Origin: Sphingobium sp. V4
Lineage (GTDB): Bacteria; Pseudomonadota; Alphaproteobacteria; Sphingomonadales; Sphingomonadaceae
DNA length: 64,000 bases
Reading direction: 5' to 3'
Assembly (NCBI RefSeq): GCF_029590555.1
Contig: NZ_CP081001.1
Coordinates: forward strand, 2,232,001-2,296,000
How positions within the stretch are numbered: position 1 is the stretch's first letter; each line of letters starts with the position of its first letter. Of the stretch, positions 49,292-57,877 are shown one piece after another. The notes beneath the pieces are model-generated. The model saw only the letters and a list, made by a program, of their open reading frames with translations, did not search any database and was not told where the DNA came from. Made by a program: the position numbers and the translations under genes.

Positions 49292-50299
49292 CTAGATATT
49301 CTCCCCGATCCCGTCCGTGCTGTCGCGCAGGGCATGGACGCGGTGGGGAGCGGACACTTCGACGCGGCTCGTCACCTCATATTGGGCCTTGGCCTGGCGG
49401 ACGTTGCTGTCCGCCGGGACGCTGTCGGTCAGCCAGACATTGCCGCCGATGACGGAGCGGCTGCCGATGATGATCCGGCCCAATATCGTCGCCCCGGCGT
49501 AGATGACCACGTCATCCTCGATGATCGGGTGGCGCGGCCATGCCTTTTCGAGCCGCCCCTTCTCGTCCGCGGGAAAGCTGCGCGCGCCGAGCGTCACGCC
49601 CTGGTAGAGCCGCACCCGATCGCCCACGATCGCCGTCTCCCCGATCACCACGCCGGTGCCATGGTCGATGAAGAAGGACTGGCCGATCGTCGCGCCGGGA
49701 TGGATGTCGATCCCCGTCTCGCCATGCGCGATCTCCGAAATGATCCGCGCGACCAAGGGCGCGCCCAGCGCGTGGAGCCGATGCGCGAGCCGGTGATGGA
49801 TGATCGCCAGCATGGACGGGTAGCAGATCAGCACCTCATCCACGCTGCGCGCGGCCGGATCGCCCAGGAAGGCGGCCTCGACATCGCTGTCGAGCAGCGC
49901 GCGCAAGGCCGGCAGGCTCTGCGCGAAACCGCCGATGATGCGCGCCGCCTCGCGATCGACCGCCTGCACCGGCTCATCCTTGAGCGCGTAGAGAAGTTCG
50001 AGCCGGATCTGGCCGTAGAGGCGGCTGAGCACCGTCTGGAGCGTTTCGGCGACAAAGGCGTCCTCATTGTGAAGGCGCACGAAACTGGGGCCGAGGCGCA
50101 ACGGGAAGAGCGCGCCGCACAGCGATTGCATGATCTTCGTCAGATTGGCCCGCGACGGGAAGCCCTCCGCGCCATATTCGGCATGATGCTGCTGCGCCTG
50201 TCGCCAGCGGCGGCGCGCGGCCCCCAGCTCCGTCACCAGTTGCCCGATATCCCAATATCCCTCGACGATGCTGTCGTCTTCCGGTCCGTCTGCAATCAT
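49292..50299 (-). CDS. Serine O-acetyltransferase (EpsC/SrpH-type)
   Basis: 335 residues, longer than CysE of enteric bacteria because of a long helical N-terminal region. The C-terminal left-handed beta-helix has [26 protein letters not shown] with the catalytic His/Asp, and [12 protein letters not shown]. It makes O-acetylserine for cysteine synthesis. The start at 50299 ([17 protein letters not shown]) is preferred to an upstream in-frame codon. Its 3' end converges on phoK. Confidence 0.9.
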   Translation of the reverse strand: MIADGPEDDSIVEGYWDIGQLVTELGAARRRWRQAQQHHAEYGAEGFPSRANLTKIMQSLCGALFPLRLGPSFVRLHNEDAFVAETLQTVLSRLYGQIRLELLYALKDEPVQAVDREAARIIGGFAQSLPALRALLDSDVEAAFLGDPAARSVDEVLICYPSMLAIIHHRLAHRLHALGAPLVARIISEIAHGETGIDIHPGATIGQSFFIDHGTGVVIGETAIVGDRVRLYQGVTLGARSFPADEKGRLEKAWPRHPIIEDDVVIYAGATILGRIIIGSRSVIGGNVWLTDSVPADSNVRQAKAQYEVTSRVEVSAPHRVHALRDSTDGIGENI

Positions 50300-50388
50300 G
50301 TCCGCCTCACGCGCTTGATGGATCGGGCATAGCCCCTGCGCGGGCATGGCGGTAAACGAGTTTTGCTTGGGGACGGACAGCTTCTCTT

Positions 50389-51720
50389 TTAGCGGGCCGA
50401 GGAAGCGCCGCGCGTCGCGGATCGCGGCAGCGGCAGGCAGATTTCGGCACGCAGGCCGCCTTCGGGGCGGTTCGCGAGGAGAAATTGCCCGCCCTCCGCC
50501 GCCACCGCCTTCTGCACGATGGCGAGGCCGAGGCCGAGGCCGCGCGTGTTGCGCTGGCGCGCATCGTCGAGCCGGGCGAAGGGCCGCAGCACCTCCTCCA
50601 GCCGGTCGCGCGGGATGCCGGGGCCGTCATCATCGACGCGGATCAGCACCTCTCCACCCTGGCGCTGCAACGAAACGCGGGCGCGGTCGCCATAATGAAG
50701 CGCATTTTCGATCAGGTTGCGGACGGCGCGGCGCAAGGACAGGCCGCGCACATCCATCTCCAGATGCGCCGGCCCTTCATAGCTGACGTCGGCGCCATGG
50801 TCCTGGAAGGCATCGACAACGGTTTCGATGCTGACGGCGATGTCGGTACGTACGGGCGGCTCGGGATCCTGCCCCCCGCCCAGGAAGGCGAGCAGCGATT
50901 CAAGCATGGCGCCCATTTCCTCCAGGTCGCCGGCCATGGCCTCCTGGATTTCGGGGTCGTTCACCGCCTCCAGCCTCAATTGCAGGCGGGACAGGGGCGT
51001 GCGCAGGTCATGGCCGACCGCCGCCAGCGTCTCGGTCCGTTCGTCGATCAGCCGATGGATGCGCGCCTGCATGGCGTTGAAGGCGACGATCAGGTTGCGC
51101 ACGTCGCTGGTGCCGGCTTCCGGCACGATCACCTCCACCCCCCGTCCGATCCGATGGGTGGCGTGGGTCAGGTCGCGCAGCGGCCCCAGGGTGCGGCGGA
51201 TCAGCAGCCAGCCGGCGACGAGCAACGCAATGACGGGGATGAGCGCCAATCCCATGCGGCCGATGGTGAAGGCCCATTTGCCGCCACTGTGGTGCATCCC
51301 GAAATAGAGCCAGCTGCCGTCGGGCAGCTGCAACCCGCCATTAATCTCCGAATGACGCCCTGGCGAGATCCGGAGCCACAGGCCGGATTTCTCCAGGCTC
51401 GGTTCCCAGGCGACGATCTGCCGCCGCATCCGTTCCAGTTCGGGCGACAGCGGCGGCGGGGGCGGCGCGGCGGGCGACCAGTGGACGTCGTAGCGATCGG
51501 TGGTCAGCTGGATGCCAAGCGCGCGCCGCTCGGTCGGCGGCTGTTCGGCCAGCAGCTTGCGCGCGATGACCAGATGTTCGGCCAGGCGGCGGGCCTCATC
51601 GTCCTGCAACGAGAGCTGGCTGGCGCGCTCGTAGATCAGCGTGCCCACGGCAAATTCGAGCGTGACGGTCAGCAGCAGGATCGCGAAGAGCCGGCCGACC
51701 AGCCCCAGCGACCCCCGCAC
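50389..51720 (-). CDS. Sensor histidine kinase (EnvZ-like)
   Basis: 443 residues. Two membrane segments ([20 protein letters not shown] and [19 protein letters not shown]) bracket a periplasmic domain of about 130 residues with an Asp/Glu-poor, Pro-rich stretch ([15 protein letters not shown]). HAMP, then the phosphoacceptor [19 protein letters not shown], the N box [11 protein letters not shown], and DDGPGIP / [11 protein letters not shown]-binding boxes. The start is a GTG at 51720; a TTG at 51732 would overlap the regulator stop. It pairs with the response regulator directly upstream. The signal is unknown. Confidence 0.9.
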   Translation of the reverse strand: MRGSLGLVGRLFAILLLTVTLEFAVGTLIYERASQLSLQDDEARRLAEHLVIARKLLAEQPPTERRALGIQLTTDRYDVHWSPAAPPPPPLSPELERMRRQIVAWEPSLEKSGLWLRISPGRHSEINGGLQLPDGSWLYFGMHHSGGKWAFTIGRMGLALIPVIALLVAGWLLIRRTLGPLRDLTHATHRIGRGVEVIVPEAGTSDVRNLIVAFNAMQARIHRLIDERTETLAAVGHDLRTPLSRLQLRLEAVNDPEIQEAMAGDLEEMGAMLESLLAFLGGGQDPEPPVRTDIAVSIETVVDAFQDHGADVSYEGPAHLEMDVRGLSLRRAVRNLIENALHYGDRARVSLQRQGGEVLIRVDDDGPGIPRDRLEEVLRPFARLDDARQRNTRGLGLGLAIVQKAVAAEGGQFLLANRPEGGLRAEICLPLPRSATRGASSAR

Positions 51721-51728
51721 ATGCGGTC

Positions 51729-52439
51729 TCAAGCGCGGCTGACTTCGGCGTTGAACATATAGCCCACGCCCCGGACGGTGGTGATCGGCGCGCCCTTGTC
51801 CTCGGTCGACAGCTTGCGACGCAGGCGGCTGACCAGCACGTCGATGCTGCGGTCGCTGCTGTCGCCCATGCGGGTGCGCGACAGTTCGATCAGCCGTTCG
51901 CGCGCGATGACGCGTTGCGGATGGCTGAGGAACGACCCGAGCAGGTCGAACTCCGCGCCGGTCAGGTCGACGATCGCGCCGGTGGGCGAGCGCAGTTCCC
52001 GGCGGGGGAAGTTGACGGACCAGCCGTCGAAGCGCGCCTCGCTCTCGCGATGTTCGTCCGGGCCGCGCTCCACGCCGACGCGGCGCAATATGGCGCGGAT
52101 GCGCGCGATCAGTTCGCGGGTGCCGAAAGGCTTGGGCAGATAGTCGTCGGCGCCAAGTTCCAGCCCGACGATACGGTCGGTCTCGCTGCCCTTGGCGCTG
52201 ATGAAGATGATGGGCACGTCGCTCTTGCGGCGGATCTGGCGGCACAGGTCGATGCCGTTGGTGCCGGGCAGCATGACGTCGAGCACGACCAGGTCGACCG
52301 GGCCGGCGTCGAAGGCGACCCACATTTCGGGGCCGGAGGAGGCGGGGCGCACCTGATAGCCATGTTCCTGAAGCGCGCGGGCGGTCAGCGTGCGCAGCGG
52401 CGGATCGTCTTCGACCAGGATGATCGACGGAGCGGTCAT
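51729..52439 (-). CDS. OmpR-family response regulator
   Basis: 236 residues. The receiver has a full set of key residues: E10/D11 acid pocket, phosphoacceptor D54 in VVLDVMLPG, switch S81 and K103 in LPKPFGTREL. The C-terminal winged-helix DNA-binding domain is complete (LTGAEFDLLGSFLSHPQRVIARERLIELS, SIDVLVSRLRRKL, TVRGVGYMF). Partner of the adjacent histidine kinase. A near-palindromic CAACAA-N-TTG site lies about 100 bases upstream and recurs near the orphan regulator. Confidence 0.93.
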   Translation of the reverse strand: MTAPSIILVEDDPPLRTLTARALQEHGYQVRPASSGPEMWVAFDAGPVDLVVLDVMLPGTNGIDLCRQIRRKSDVPIIFISAKGSETDRIVGLELGADDYLPKPFGTRELIARIRAILRRVGVERGPDEHRESEARFDGWSVNFPRRELRSPTGAIVDLTGAEFDLLGSFLSHPQRVIARERLIELSRTRMGDSSDRSIDVLVSRLRRKLSTEDKGAPITTVRGVGYMFNAEVSRA

Positions 52440-52535
52440 GGGAGCGTCAGCGCACGAAAGGTCATGGCCGGGAGATAGGGCTGGCCCGATCGGGGGTCAA
52501 CCGCGCGCCGGCAGCGAAACGGCCGATCGCTACAG

Positions 52536-52552
52536 CAGCAACAATTTGTCAC
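52536..52552. promoter_or_regulatory. CAGCAACAATTTGT element upstream of the response-regulator gene
   Basis: CAGCAACAATTTGTCAC, containing the imperfect palindrome GCAACAA-T-TTGTCAC (52538-52552). The 14 bases CAGCAACAATTTGT recur exactly, on the other strand, at 57094-57107. Possible binding site for one or both OmpR-type regulators. Confidence 0.4.
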
Positions 52553-52575
52553 GGCGGGGACTAGTGGTCCGATTC

Positions 52576-52619
52576 TGACATTTGCAACCATCCCAGCCGC
52601 TAGCGGGAGGCAAATGTCA
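52576..52619. repeat. 44-base cruciform-like palindrome
   Basis: Perfect 10-base arms TGACATTTGC (52576-52585) and GCAAATGTCA (52610-52619) enclose a second perfect palindrome CCGCTAGCGG (52597-52606). GGACTAGTGGTCC, also dyadic, lies just upstream. Not a terminator by tail. It lies between the regulator and torF and could be an extragenic repeat or an insertion-element remnant. Confidence 0.6.
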
Positions 52620-52639
52620 AAATCAATCCGCGAGAGAGG

Positions 52640-52667
52640 CGCCGGACCCGGCGAACCGGGTCCGGCG
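52640..52667 (-). terminator. Terminator of torF
   Basis: Perfect 12-base stem CGCCGGACCCGG / CCGGGTCCGGCG with a CGAA tetraloop, 8 bases past the torF stop. The tail on the minus strand is only moderately U-rich (GATTTTGAC about 18 bases on). Confidence 0.7.
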
Positions 52668-52674
52668 TTCAGGA

Positions 52675-53514
52675 TCAGAAGGCGGCCGAGAGCGAGAAGA
52701 CGACCGTGCTGCGCGCGATCGACTTGCCGAAGTCCTTGCTGTCGGCGACCATGAAGTTGGGGCGCAGATAGTTTTCCTCGACGCGGGCGATGTCGGTGTC
52801 GACATAGGAGACGCCGACGGTCAGCGGCGTGCCCGGGATGGCGACGTCCGCACCGACCAGCCAGTCCAGATATTTGCCGGTCGGCGCGACCGAGGTGCCG
52901 TTCGGGCCAAGGCCGCTATTGCCGTTCGACCAGCCCAGATGCGCCTTCAGCGTGACCGGGGTGTTGGGCACGGCGCCGCTGACGTCGCCCCAGACGTAGA
53001 AATTGTCTTCCTTGTCGCCCGGATCGAAGACGGTGCAGGCCGCGTCGCTGCACCATTTGCCCAGCGCTTCCTGCTTGGGCGCATAGGCAACGCCGACCAG
53101 ACCCTTGACCGGACCGAACTGGTGCGACAGCTTGACATAGGGTTCGGCGAAATCGGTTTCATCCGCGCCCGACGGATACATGTACCAGGTCAAGCCGACA
53201 TCGACCGTCGTGCCTTCACCGAGCGACGCCGAGTAGCCGGCGATCAGATCGAGTTCCATGTTCGCGCCGCCGAAACGGCCCCAGCCGCCCAGGTTCGATC
53301 CCCAGGTGCCGACATAGAAGCCGCTTTCATGCGTAGCGGTGATGCCACCCTGGATCGCCATGCCCCGGTCGGACTGCGACACGCCACGGAACCGATAGTC
53401 GGACACGAGGCCAACGCTGCCGGTGACGGTGACGGGGCTGGTGGGTTCTTCCTGTGCGAAAGCCGGTACGCTGGACATGAGCGCGAGGGCGGCACAGGCG
53501 ATTTGATACTTCAT
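52675..53514 (-). CDS. TorF family putative porin
   Basis: 279-residue outer-membrane beta-barrel. Signal peptide KYQIACAALALMSSVPAFAQ, then the family start PVTVTGSVGLVSDYRFRGVSQSDRGMAIQGG. Alternating strands end in the terminal aromatic VFSLSAAF. The ATG at 53514 is six bases from an AGGGGA ribosome site, while the ATG at 53520 touches that site and is less likely. Two cysteines (WCSDAACTVF) could form a loop disulfide. The pore substrate is unknown. Confidence 0.88.
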   Translation of the reverse strand: MKYQIACAALALMSSVPAFAQEEPTSPVTVTGSVGLVSDYRFRGVSQSDRGMAIQGGITATHESGFYVGTWGSNLGGWGRFGGANMELDLIAGYSASLGEGTTVDVGLTWYMYPSGADETDFAEPYVKLSHQFGPVKGLVGVAYAPKQEALGKWCSDAACTVFDPGDKEDNFYVWGDVSGAVPNTPVTLKAHLGWSNGNSGLGPNGTSVAPTGKYLDWLVGADVAIPGTPLTVGVSYVDTDIARVEENYLRPNFMVADSKDFGKSIARSTVVFSLSAAF

Positions 53515-53707
53515 GAACATTCCCCTTTACGAAAGAATGTTCCGTCCTGCTTCCACCCGCCCGGAAGTCTGTCGTGCGCCCCGGTATCAGTGGATGCGCC
53601 AATGAATATGCAATGCGGCCAGAATAGAAAACCGCTTTTTCTCGCATTTGCGAAATGAAGTCAGCCCCTGTTGCGCGGATGCAACAACCGTCCGGTGCCG
53701 GAAACGG

Positions 53708-53740
53708 AAAAGCCGCCGTGCCGGGGGATGGCACGGCGGC
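53708..53740 (-). terminator. Intrinsic terminator of the carbonic anhydrase-SulP operon
   Basis: Perfect 11-base stem GCCGCCGTGCC / GGCACGGCGGC with loop GGGGGAT, followed on the minus strand by TTTTCCGTTTCC. It lies 30 bases past the sulP stop. The rest of the gap to torF (53521-53707) shows only small hairpins such as TGTTGC/GCAACA. Confidence 0.85.
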
Positions 53741-53769
53741 TCCGGCAGTCGCCTGGACGGGGGTGAGGA

Positions 53770-55266
53770 TCAGGCGACGAGTTGGCGCATCCGTCCGGTT
53801 GCGCCGAACAGTTCGACCGGGGCGCCCGCGCCGCGACGGCGATCGACCCACTCGCGCAGCATTTCCGCGCAAGTATGGTCGATATGGCCCAGGCGCTCGA
53901 CATTCAGGATGACGAGGCCGGCGGCGGGCAGCGATTCGAGCTTCGCCGACAGCTTGGGCAGGCTGAGGAAGGTCGCGGAACCGCGCAGCGCGACTTCATG
54001 GGCATCGCCGCGGCTTTCCTCCTCCATGTTGAGGCGCAGGCGCCTGGCATGGGGCAGCAGCTCGATCAGCGACAGGCCGATGCCCACCAGCACGCCAGTC
54101 AGCAGGTCGGTCGCCACGACACAGATCAACGTCGCCGCCCACACCAGGGCCGGAAGCGGGCCATAGAGGTGGAACAGATGCTTGACGTGGGCGACACTGA
54201 CCAGACGAACGCCGGTGATGACGAGGATGCCCGCCAGCGCGGCCATCGGAATCTCGCGCAGCAGCCAGGGGAGCAGCGCGACGAAGCCGAGGATCCAGAT
54301 GCCATGCAGGATCGCCGACAGGCGGGTCTTGGCGCCGGCCTGCACGTTGGCGGACGAGCGGACGATGACGCCGGTCATCGGCAGCGCGCCGGCGAAGCCG
54401 CACAGCAGATTGCCCACGCCCTGGGCGCTCAGTTCCTTGTTGTAGTTGGTGCGAACGCCGTCGTGCATCCGGTCGACCGCCGCCGCCGACAGCAGCGTTT
54501 CGGCGCTGGCGATGAAGGCGATGGCGATGGCGGTGGTGATGATGGCCGGGTTCATCAGCTGGGCCAGCAGCCCGGCTTCGGGAAGGCTGACCGCCGCGAC
54601 GATCGATTCGGGCACGACCACGCGCGCCACCGGCAGGTCGAGGATGAAGGCGACCAGGGTGGCCAGCACGACGCCGACCAGCGCGCCGGGCACCAGCTTC
54701 ATCGATGCGGGACGGAACTTTTCCCAGCCCAACATGCCGAAGATAGTGACGAGACCGACCGCGAAGGCCGTGGCCGCGCCGCCATTCGACAGGCCCAGTA
54801 TCTGGCCCGGCATGGCGATCAGGTTATGCAAGCCGCTCGACAAGGGCTTGTCGTCGAACAGCACATGGAACTGGCCGACGACGATCAGCACGCCGATGCC
54901 CGCCAACATGCCATGGACGACGGCCGGCGAGATGGCGCGGAACCAGCCGCCCACCCGCGCCAGCCCGGCGATCACCTGGATGGCGCCGGCCAGGATCAGG
55001 ATCGGACCAAGGGCCGACAGCCCCTGTTCGCGGACGATTTCAAAGACGATGACGGCAAGACCGGCGGCGGGACCGCTGACCTGGAGCGGCGAGCCCGCGA
55101 GCAAGCCGACGACGATGCCGCCGATGATGCCGGTGATGAGACCCTTTTCCGGCGGCACGCCGGAGGCCACGGCGATGCCCATGCACAGTGGCATCGCCAC
55201 GAGGAAGACGACGATCGACGCCGTGAAGTCGCGGCTGAAATTGCCGCCGGAAAGAGCCTTCAACAT
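53770..55266 (-). CDS. SulP-family inorganic anion transporter (probable bicarbonate transporter)
   Basis: 498 residues: about 12-14 membrane helices of the SLC26/SulP fold (VVFLVAMPLCMGIAVASGVPPEKGLITGIIGG near the start) and a C-terminal STAS domain (about 425-498, RGSATFLSLPKLSAKLE ... VERLGHIDHTCAEMLREWV). Genes for SulP and a beta-carbonic anhydrase are adjacent (3 bases apart), as in BicA-like bicarbonate systems. So bicarbonate is a likelier cargo than sulfate, though the anion is not proven. Confidence 0.9.
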   Translation of the reverse strand: MLKALSGGNFSRDFTASIVVFLVAMPLCMGIAVASGVPPEKGLITGIIGGIVVGLLAGSPLQVSGPAAGLAVIVFEIVREQGLSALGPILILAGAIQVIAGLARVGGWFRAISPAVVHGMLAGIGVLIVVGQFHVLFDDKPLSSGLHNLIAMPGQILGLSNGGAATAFAVGLVTIFGMLGWEKFRPASMKLVPGALVGVVLATLVAFILDLPVARVVVPESIVAAVSLPEAGLLAQLMNPAIITTAIAIAFIASAETLLSAAAVDRMHDGVRTNYNKELSAQGVGNLLCGFAGALPMTGVIVRSSANVQAGAKTRLSAILHGIWILGFVALLPWLLREIPMAALAGILVITGVRLVSVAHVKHLFHLYGPLPALVWAATLICVVATDLLTGVLVGIGLSLIELLPHARRLRLNMEEESRGDAHEVALRGSATFLSLPKLSAKLESLPAAGLVILNVERLGHIDHTCAEMLREWVDRRRGAGAPVELFGATGRMRQLVA

Positions 55267-55269
55267 GTG

Positions 55270-55968
55270 TTACTCCGCCGCTTGGGCAAGGACCGTCTCG
55301 CCCGCGAGGCGACGGCCGTGGGGAAGCGCGATCGGCATGGGCTGGCCTTCGCGCAGGGGCAGGAAGCGGCCGGTATCGCCGTCGAGGCCAAGCACCTGGC
55401 CGGCATGAATGTCGACATACCAGCCGTGCAGGGCGATCTCGCCGCGCGCGATGCCCGAGGCGACCGACGGATGAGTGCGCAGATGGGCGAGCTGGGCGAC
55501 GACATTTTCCAGCGCCATGTTGCGGAGCTTTTCCGCATCGCTCAGATCGTCGGGATAGCTTTCGCGGCAGACCTTCTGCGCGGCGTGGCTATGACGCAGC
55601 CAGGCGGCGACATTAGGCATGGTGGTGAGATCGGCGTTGGTGGACAGCGCCTTCATCGCGCCGCAATCGCTGTGGCCGCACACGATGATGTCGCGCACGC
55701 CCAGCACCATCACCGCATATTCGACGGTGGAGGTGACGCCGCCATTCTGGGTGGCGTGCGGCGGCACGATGTTGCCCGCGTTGCGGCAAACGAACAGGTC
55801 GCCGGGCTGCGCCTGCATGATGTGTTCGGGCACGATGCGCGAATCAGCGCAGGAAATCATCAGTGCCTTGGGGCTCTGGCCATGGCTGGCCAGCTGGTTG
55901 TAGAGCGCGCTTTCGTTCGGGAAGACCTTGGTTTCGAAGCTGAATACGCGACCGATAAGCTCGTTCAT
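55270..55968 (-). CDS. Beta-class carbonic anhydrase
   Basis: 232 residues. Zinc ligands C40, H99 and C102 are seen in ISCADSRIVPEHI and CGHSDCGAM, and the Asp42-Arg44 dyad is intact. Interconverts CO2 and bicarbonate in the cytoplasm. The gene sits immediately before the SulP transporter. A good promoter lies about 110 bases upstream. Together they can trap or supply bicarbonate for carboxylases. Confidence 0.95.
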   Translation of the reverse strand: MNELIGRVFSFETKVFPNESALYNQLASHGQSPKALMISCADSRIVPEHIMQAQPGDLFVCRNAGNIVPPHATQNGGVTSTVEYAVMVLGVRDIIVCGHSDCGAMKALSTNADLTTMPNVAAWLRHSHAAQKVCRESYPDDLSDAEKLRNMALENVVAQLAHLRTHPSVASGIARGEIALHGWYVDIHAGQVLGLDGDTGRFLPLREGQPMPIALPHGRRLAGETVLAQAAE

Positions 55969-56077
55969 GGAGTCTATCCTCTTCTCTGTTGCTCTATGCG
56001 GTTGCCGGTCAGGGGGCGGACCGGCGCAGAGTGAAGAATAGGATCGCGGTTTTGCTGCGGCGCAGCGGCTTTGTTAA

Positions 56078-56107
56078 ATAATATGTCTGGCTAATAAACG
56101 GTGCCAA
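56078..56107 (-). promoter_or_regulatory. Promoter of the carbonic anhydrase-SulP operon
   Basis: On the minus strand TTGGCA (56107-56102), an 18-base spacer and TATTAT (56083-56078), about 110 bases before the carbonic anhydrase start. The region is AT-rich relative to its neighbours. The orphan regulator ends 49 bases upstream of it. Confidence 0.55.
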
Positions 56108-56156
56108 AGACGCGCCGAACCGCTGAAACGCTCCATTTCCGCGCGAAACAGGGGCG

Positions 56157-56867
56157 TCAGCGCCGGTCGACCACCGCGCTGAACATATATCCGACGCCGC
56201 GAACTGTAACAATCGGCGCGGCACGCCCGCCCTCCCCCAGCTTGCGGCGAAGGCGGCTGACCAGCACGTCGATGCTGCGGTCGGAGGAGGGGGCGTCGCG
56301 CACGCCGGCCATTTCCATCAGCCGCGCGCGGGCGATGACGATCTGGGGATGGTCGAGGAAGACGGTCAGCAACGCGAATTCGGCAGCGGTCAGGTCTACG
56401 GGAAAACCCTGCGGGTCGCGAATCTCCCGGCGGGCGAAATCGACGATCCATCCCTCGAACACGGCCCGGCTCTGACGGCGCAGGCCAAGCGCGCGCTCCC
56501 CCCTGCCACGCCGCAAGACGGCGCGCAGCCGCGCGGCAAGCTCCCGAGTCGAATAGGGCTTGGCCATATAATCGTCGGCGCCCAGCTCCAGACCGACCAC
56601 GCGGTCGACCTCCGAACTGTTGGCACCGACCAGGATGATCGGCACGTCGCTGCGCTCGCGCACGTCACGACACAGGTCCAGCCCGTCGGGACCGCGCAGC
56701 GCCGCGTCCAGCACCAGCACACCCACCGGCACGCTGGTCAGGGCGTGGAAGACGTCGTGCGCCGACCCTGCGGGCAATGCGCGAAATCCGCTCTGTTCCA
56801 GATATTCGCGGACATTGCGCCGCAAATCCTGCTGGGTTTCGGCGATCAGGACCAGGGGCGGATTCAT
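56157..56867 (-). CDS. Orphan OmpR-type regulator with degenerate receiver
   Basis: 236 residues, colinear with the regulator at 51729-52439 but with altered phosphorylation residues. The acid pocket is E10-T11 instead of E10-D11 and the switch residue is G81 instead of S81, while D54 (LVLDAALRGPDG) and K103 (MAKPYSTREL) remain. The winged-helix domain is complete (LTAAEFALLTVFLDHPQIVIARARLMEMA, SIDVLVSRLRRKL, TVRGVGYMF). No kinase is adjacent. It is likely to act without normal phosphorylation. It is directly upstream of the carbonic anhydrase-SulP genes and may control them. The start at 56867 is preferred over a codon 45 bases upstream. Confidence 0.9.
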   Translation of the reverse strand: MNPPLVLIAETQQDLRRNVREYLEQSGFRALPAGSAHDVFHALTSVPVGVLVLDAALRGPDGLDLCRDVRERSDVPIILVGANSSEVDRVVGLELGADDYMAKPYSTRELAARLRAVLRRGRGERALGLRRQSRAVFEGWIVDFARREIRDPQGFPVDLTAAEFALLTVFLDHPQIVIARARLMEMAGVRDAPSSDRSIDVLVSRLRRKLGEGGRAAPIVTVRGVGYMFSAVVDRR

Positions 56868-57090
56868 GCGGCCAGCGTCCGCGCACCATCCCCTGCCGCA
56901 GCGATCGGGCAATGCGCCTGGCCGTCAAGGCCGGAGCCTGCGTGGAAAACGGCCGATAAAATACTCGCAATGGTTGACGCCAGAGCGGGGGACATGAACG
57001 CTTCTCCTTTGCGGCCCGCACCATCCCGGCCGCAAAGCCGGACGACCGTGTCAGGTTAGGCGCGCTCAATGTCTGCGTAATTGGCTCGAC

Positions 57091-57121
57091 GTAACAAATT
57101 GTTGCTGGCGACATTGTCGCC
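57091..57121. promoter_or_regulatory. Two adjoining palindromes upstream of the orphan regulator
   Basis: GTAACAA-A-TTGTTGC (57091-57105) abuts the perfect GGCGACA-T-TGTCGCC (57107-57121), a 16-base period. The first shares 14 bases with the element at 52536. It lies just past the exonuclease stop and about 225 bases before the regulator start. Possible operator pair, or part of the exonuclease terminator. The rest of the gap 56868-57090 shows no gene. Confidence 0.4.
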
Positions 57122-57123
57122 TG

Positions 57124-57648
57124 TCACTGGGCCGCCAGCAGGGCGCGCGCGCTCCGCGCCTCGCCGGTGGCATGGGCGATCAACGCGGCCAGCCAGAGCG
57201 CGTCTCCCGCCGCCCGATGCCGTTCCACCCCCTGCGCGTCGGCATAGGCGACCGCCGCGCCGATCCGCGCCTCGTCGATCGCCCGCTCATCGAACAGCGT
57301 CGAGACATGGTCGATGCGAAAGGGCGAAGCTGCGCCGGCGGCAGCCGCGAGGGTGTCCAGCCAATATTGGTCGATCAGACTGTCGGCGATCACCCGCCGC
57401 CCCCGCGCGGCGAGGGCCAGTTCGGCGAGCACGGCCTCGACCGGCCATCCCTCCGAATCGATGCGGCTGAGGCTGAGGCCATGCAGCGCCTCGGCTTCGG
57501 CCGTCCAGTCCCAGCCCGCCCAGCTGTCATGCGGCCGGATCAACCAGCTGCGCGCGGCGCCATCATCCGCCATCCCCACCTCGATCGGGAAGGAGCGCCC
57601 ATGGCGCGGCAGGCAGGACGCCTCGAAATCGATTGTCATTATGGTCAC
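57124..57648 (-). CDS. DEDDh 3'-5' exonuclease-like protein
   Basis: 174 residues with an RNase-H-like exonuclease fold. The Asp/Glu pair is in TIDFEASC, a central acidic region is LSRIDSEGWPVEAVLAEL with DSLIDQYWLD, and the C-terminal HRAAGDALWLA holds the catalytic His and Asp. Shorter than DnaQ epsilon and without other domains. It resembles stand-alone DnaQ-like exonucleases. The GTG at 57648 has GGAG upstream; an ATG nine bases later is an alternative. Confidence 0.8.
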   Translation of the reverse strand: MTIMTIDFEASCLPRHGRSFPIEVGMADDGAARSWLIRPHDSWAGWDWTAEAEALHGLSLSRIDSEGWPVEAVLAELALAARGRRVIADSLIDQYWLDTLAAAAGAASPFRIDHVSTLFDERAIDEARIGAAVAYADAQGVERHRAAGDALWLAALIAHATGEARSARALLAAQ

Positions 57649-57877
57649 GTTTCAGGCTCCGGTCCTGCGCGCCGCCGGCCCTCTCCCAGCCTGTGCCGCG
57701 CGCATCGTCTTGCGCGCCCCCATTTCCACCCCAACTATGTCAGGCAAAAGTCAGCCGCCGCCCTGATGGCCGAAAATGACATGAGCGGACATGCCGACGC
57801 GGCGAACCGCAGGTCGCGCGGGACGGCGCCGCCCGCTTCTGCTAATCGACGGAAACAACAGCGAAACAGAAGAGATC

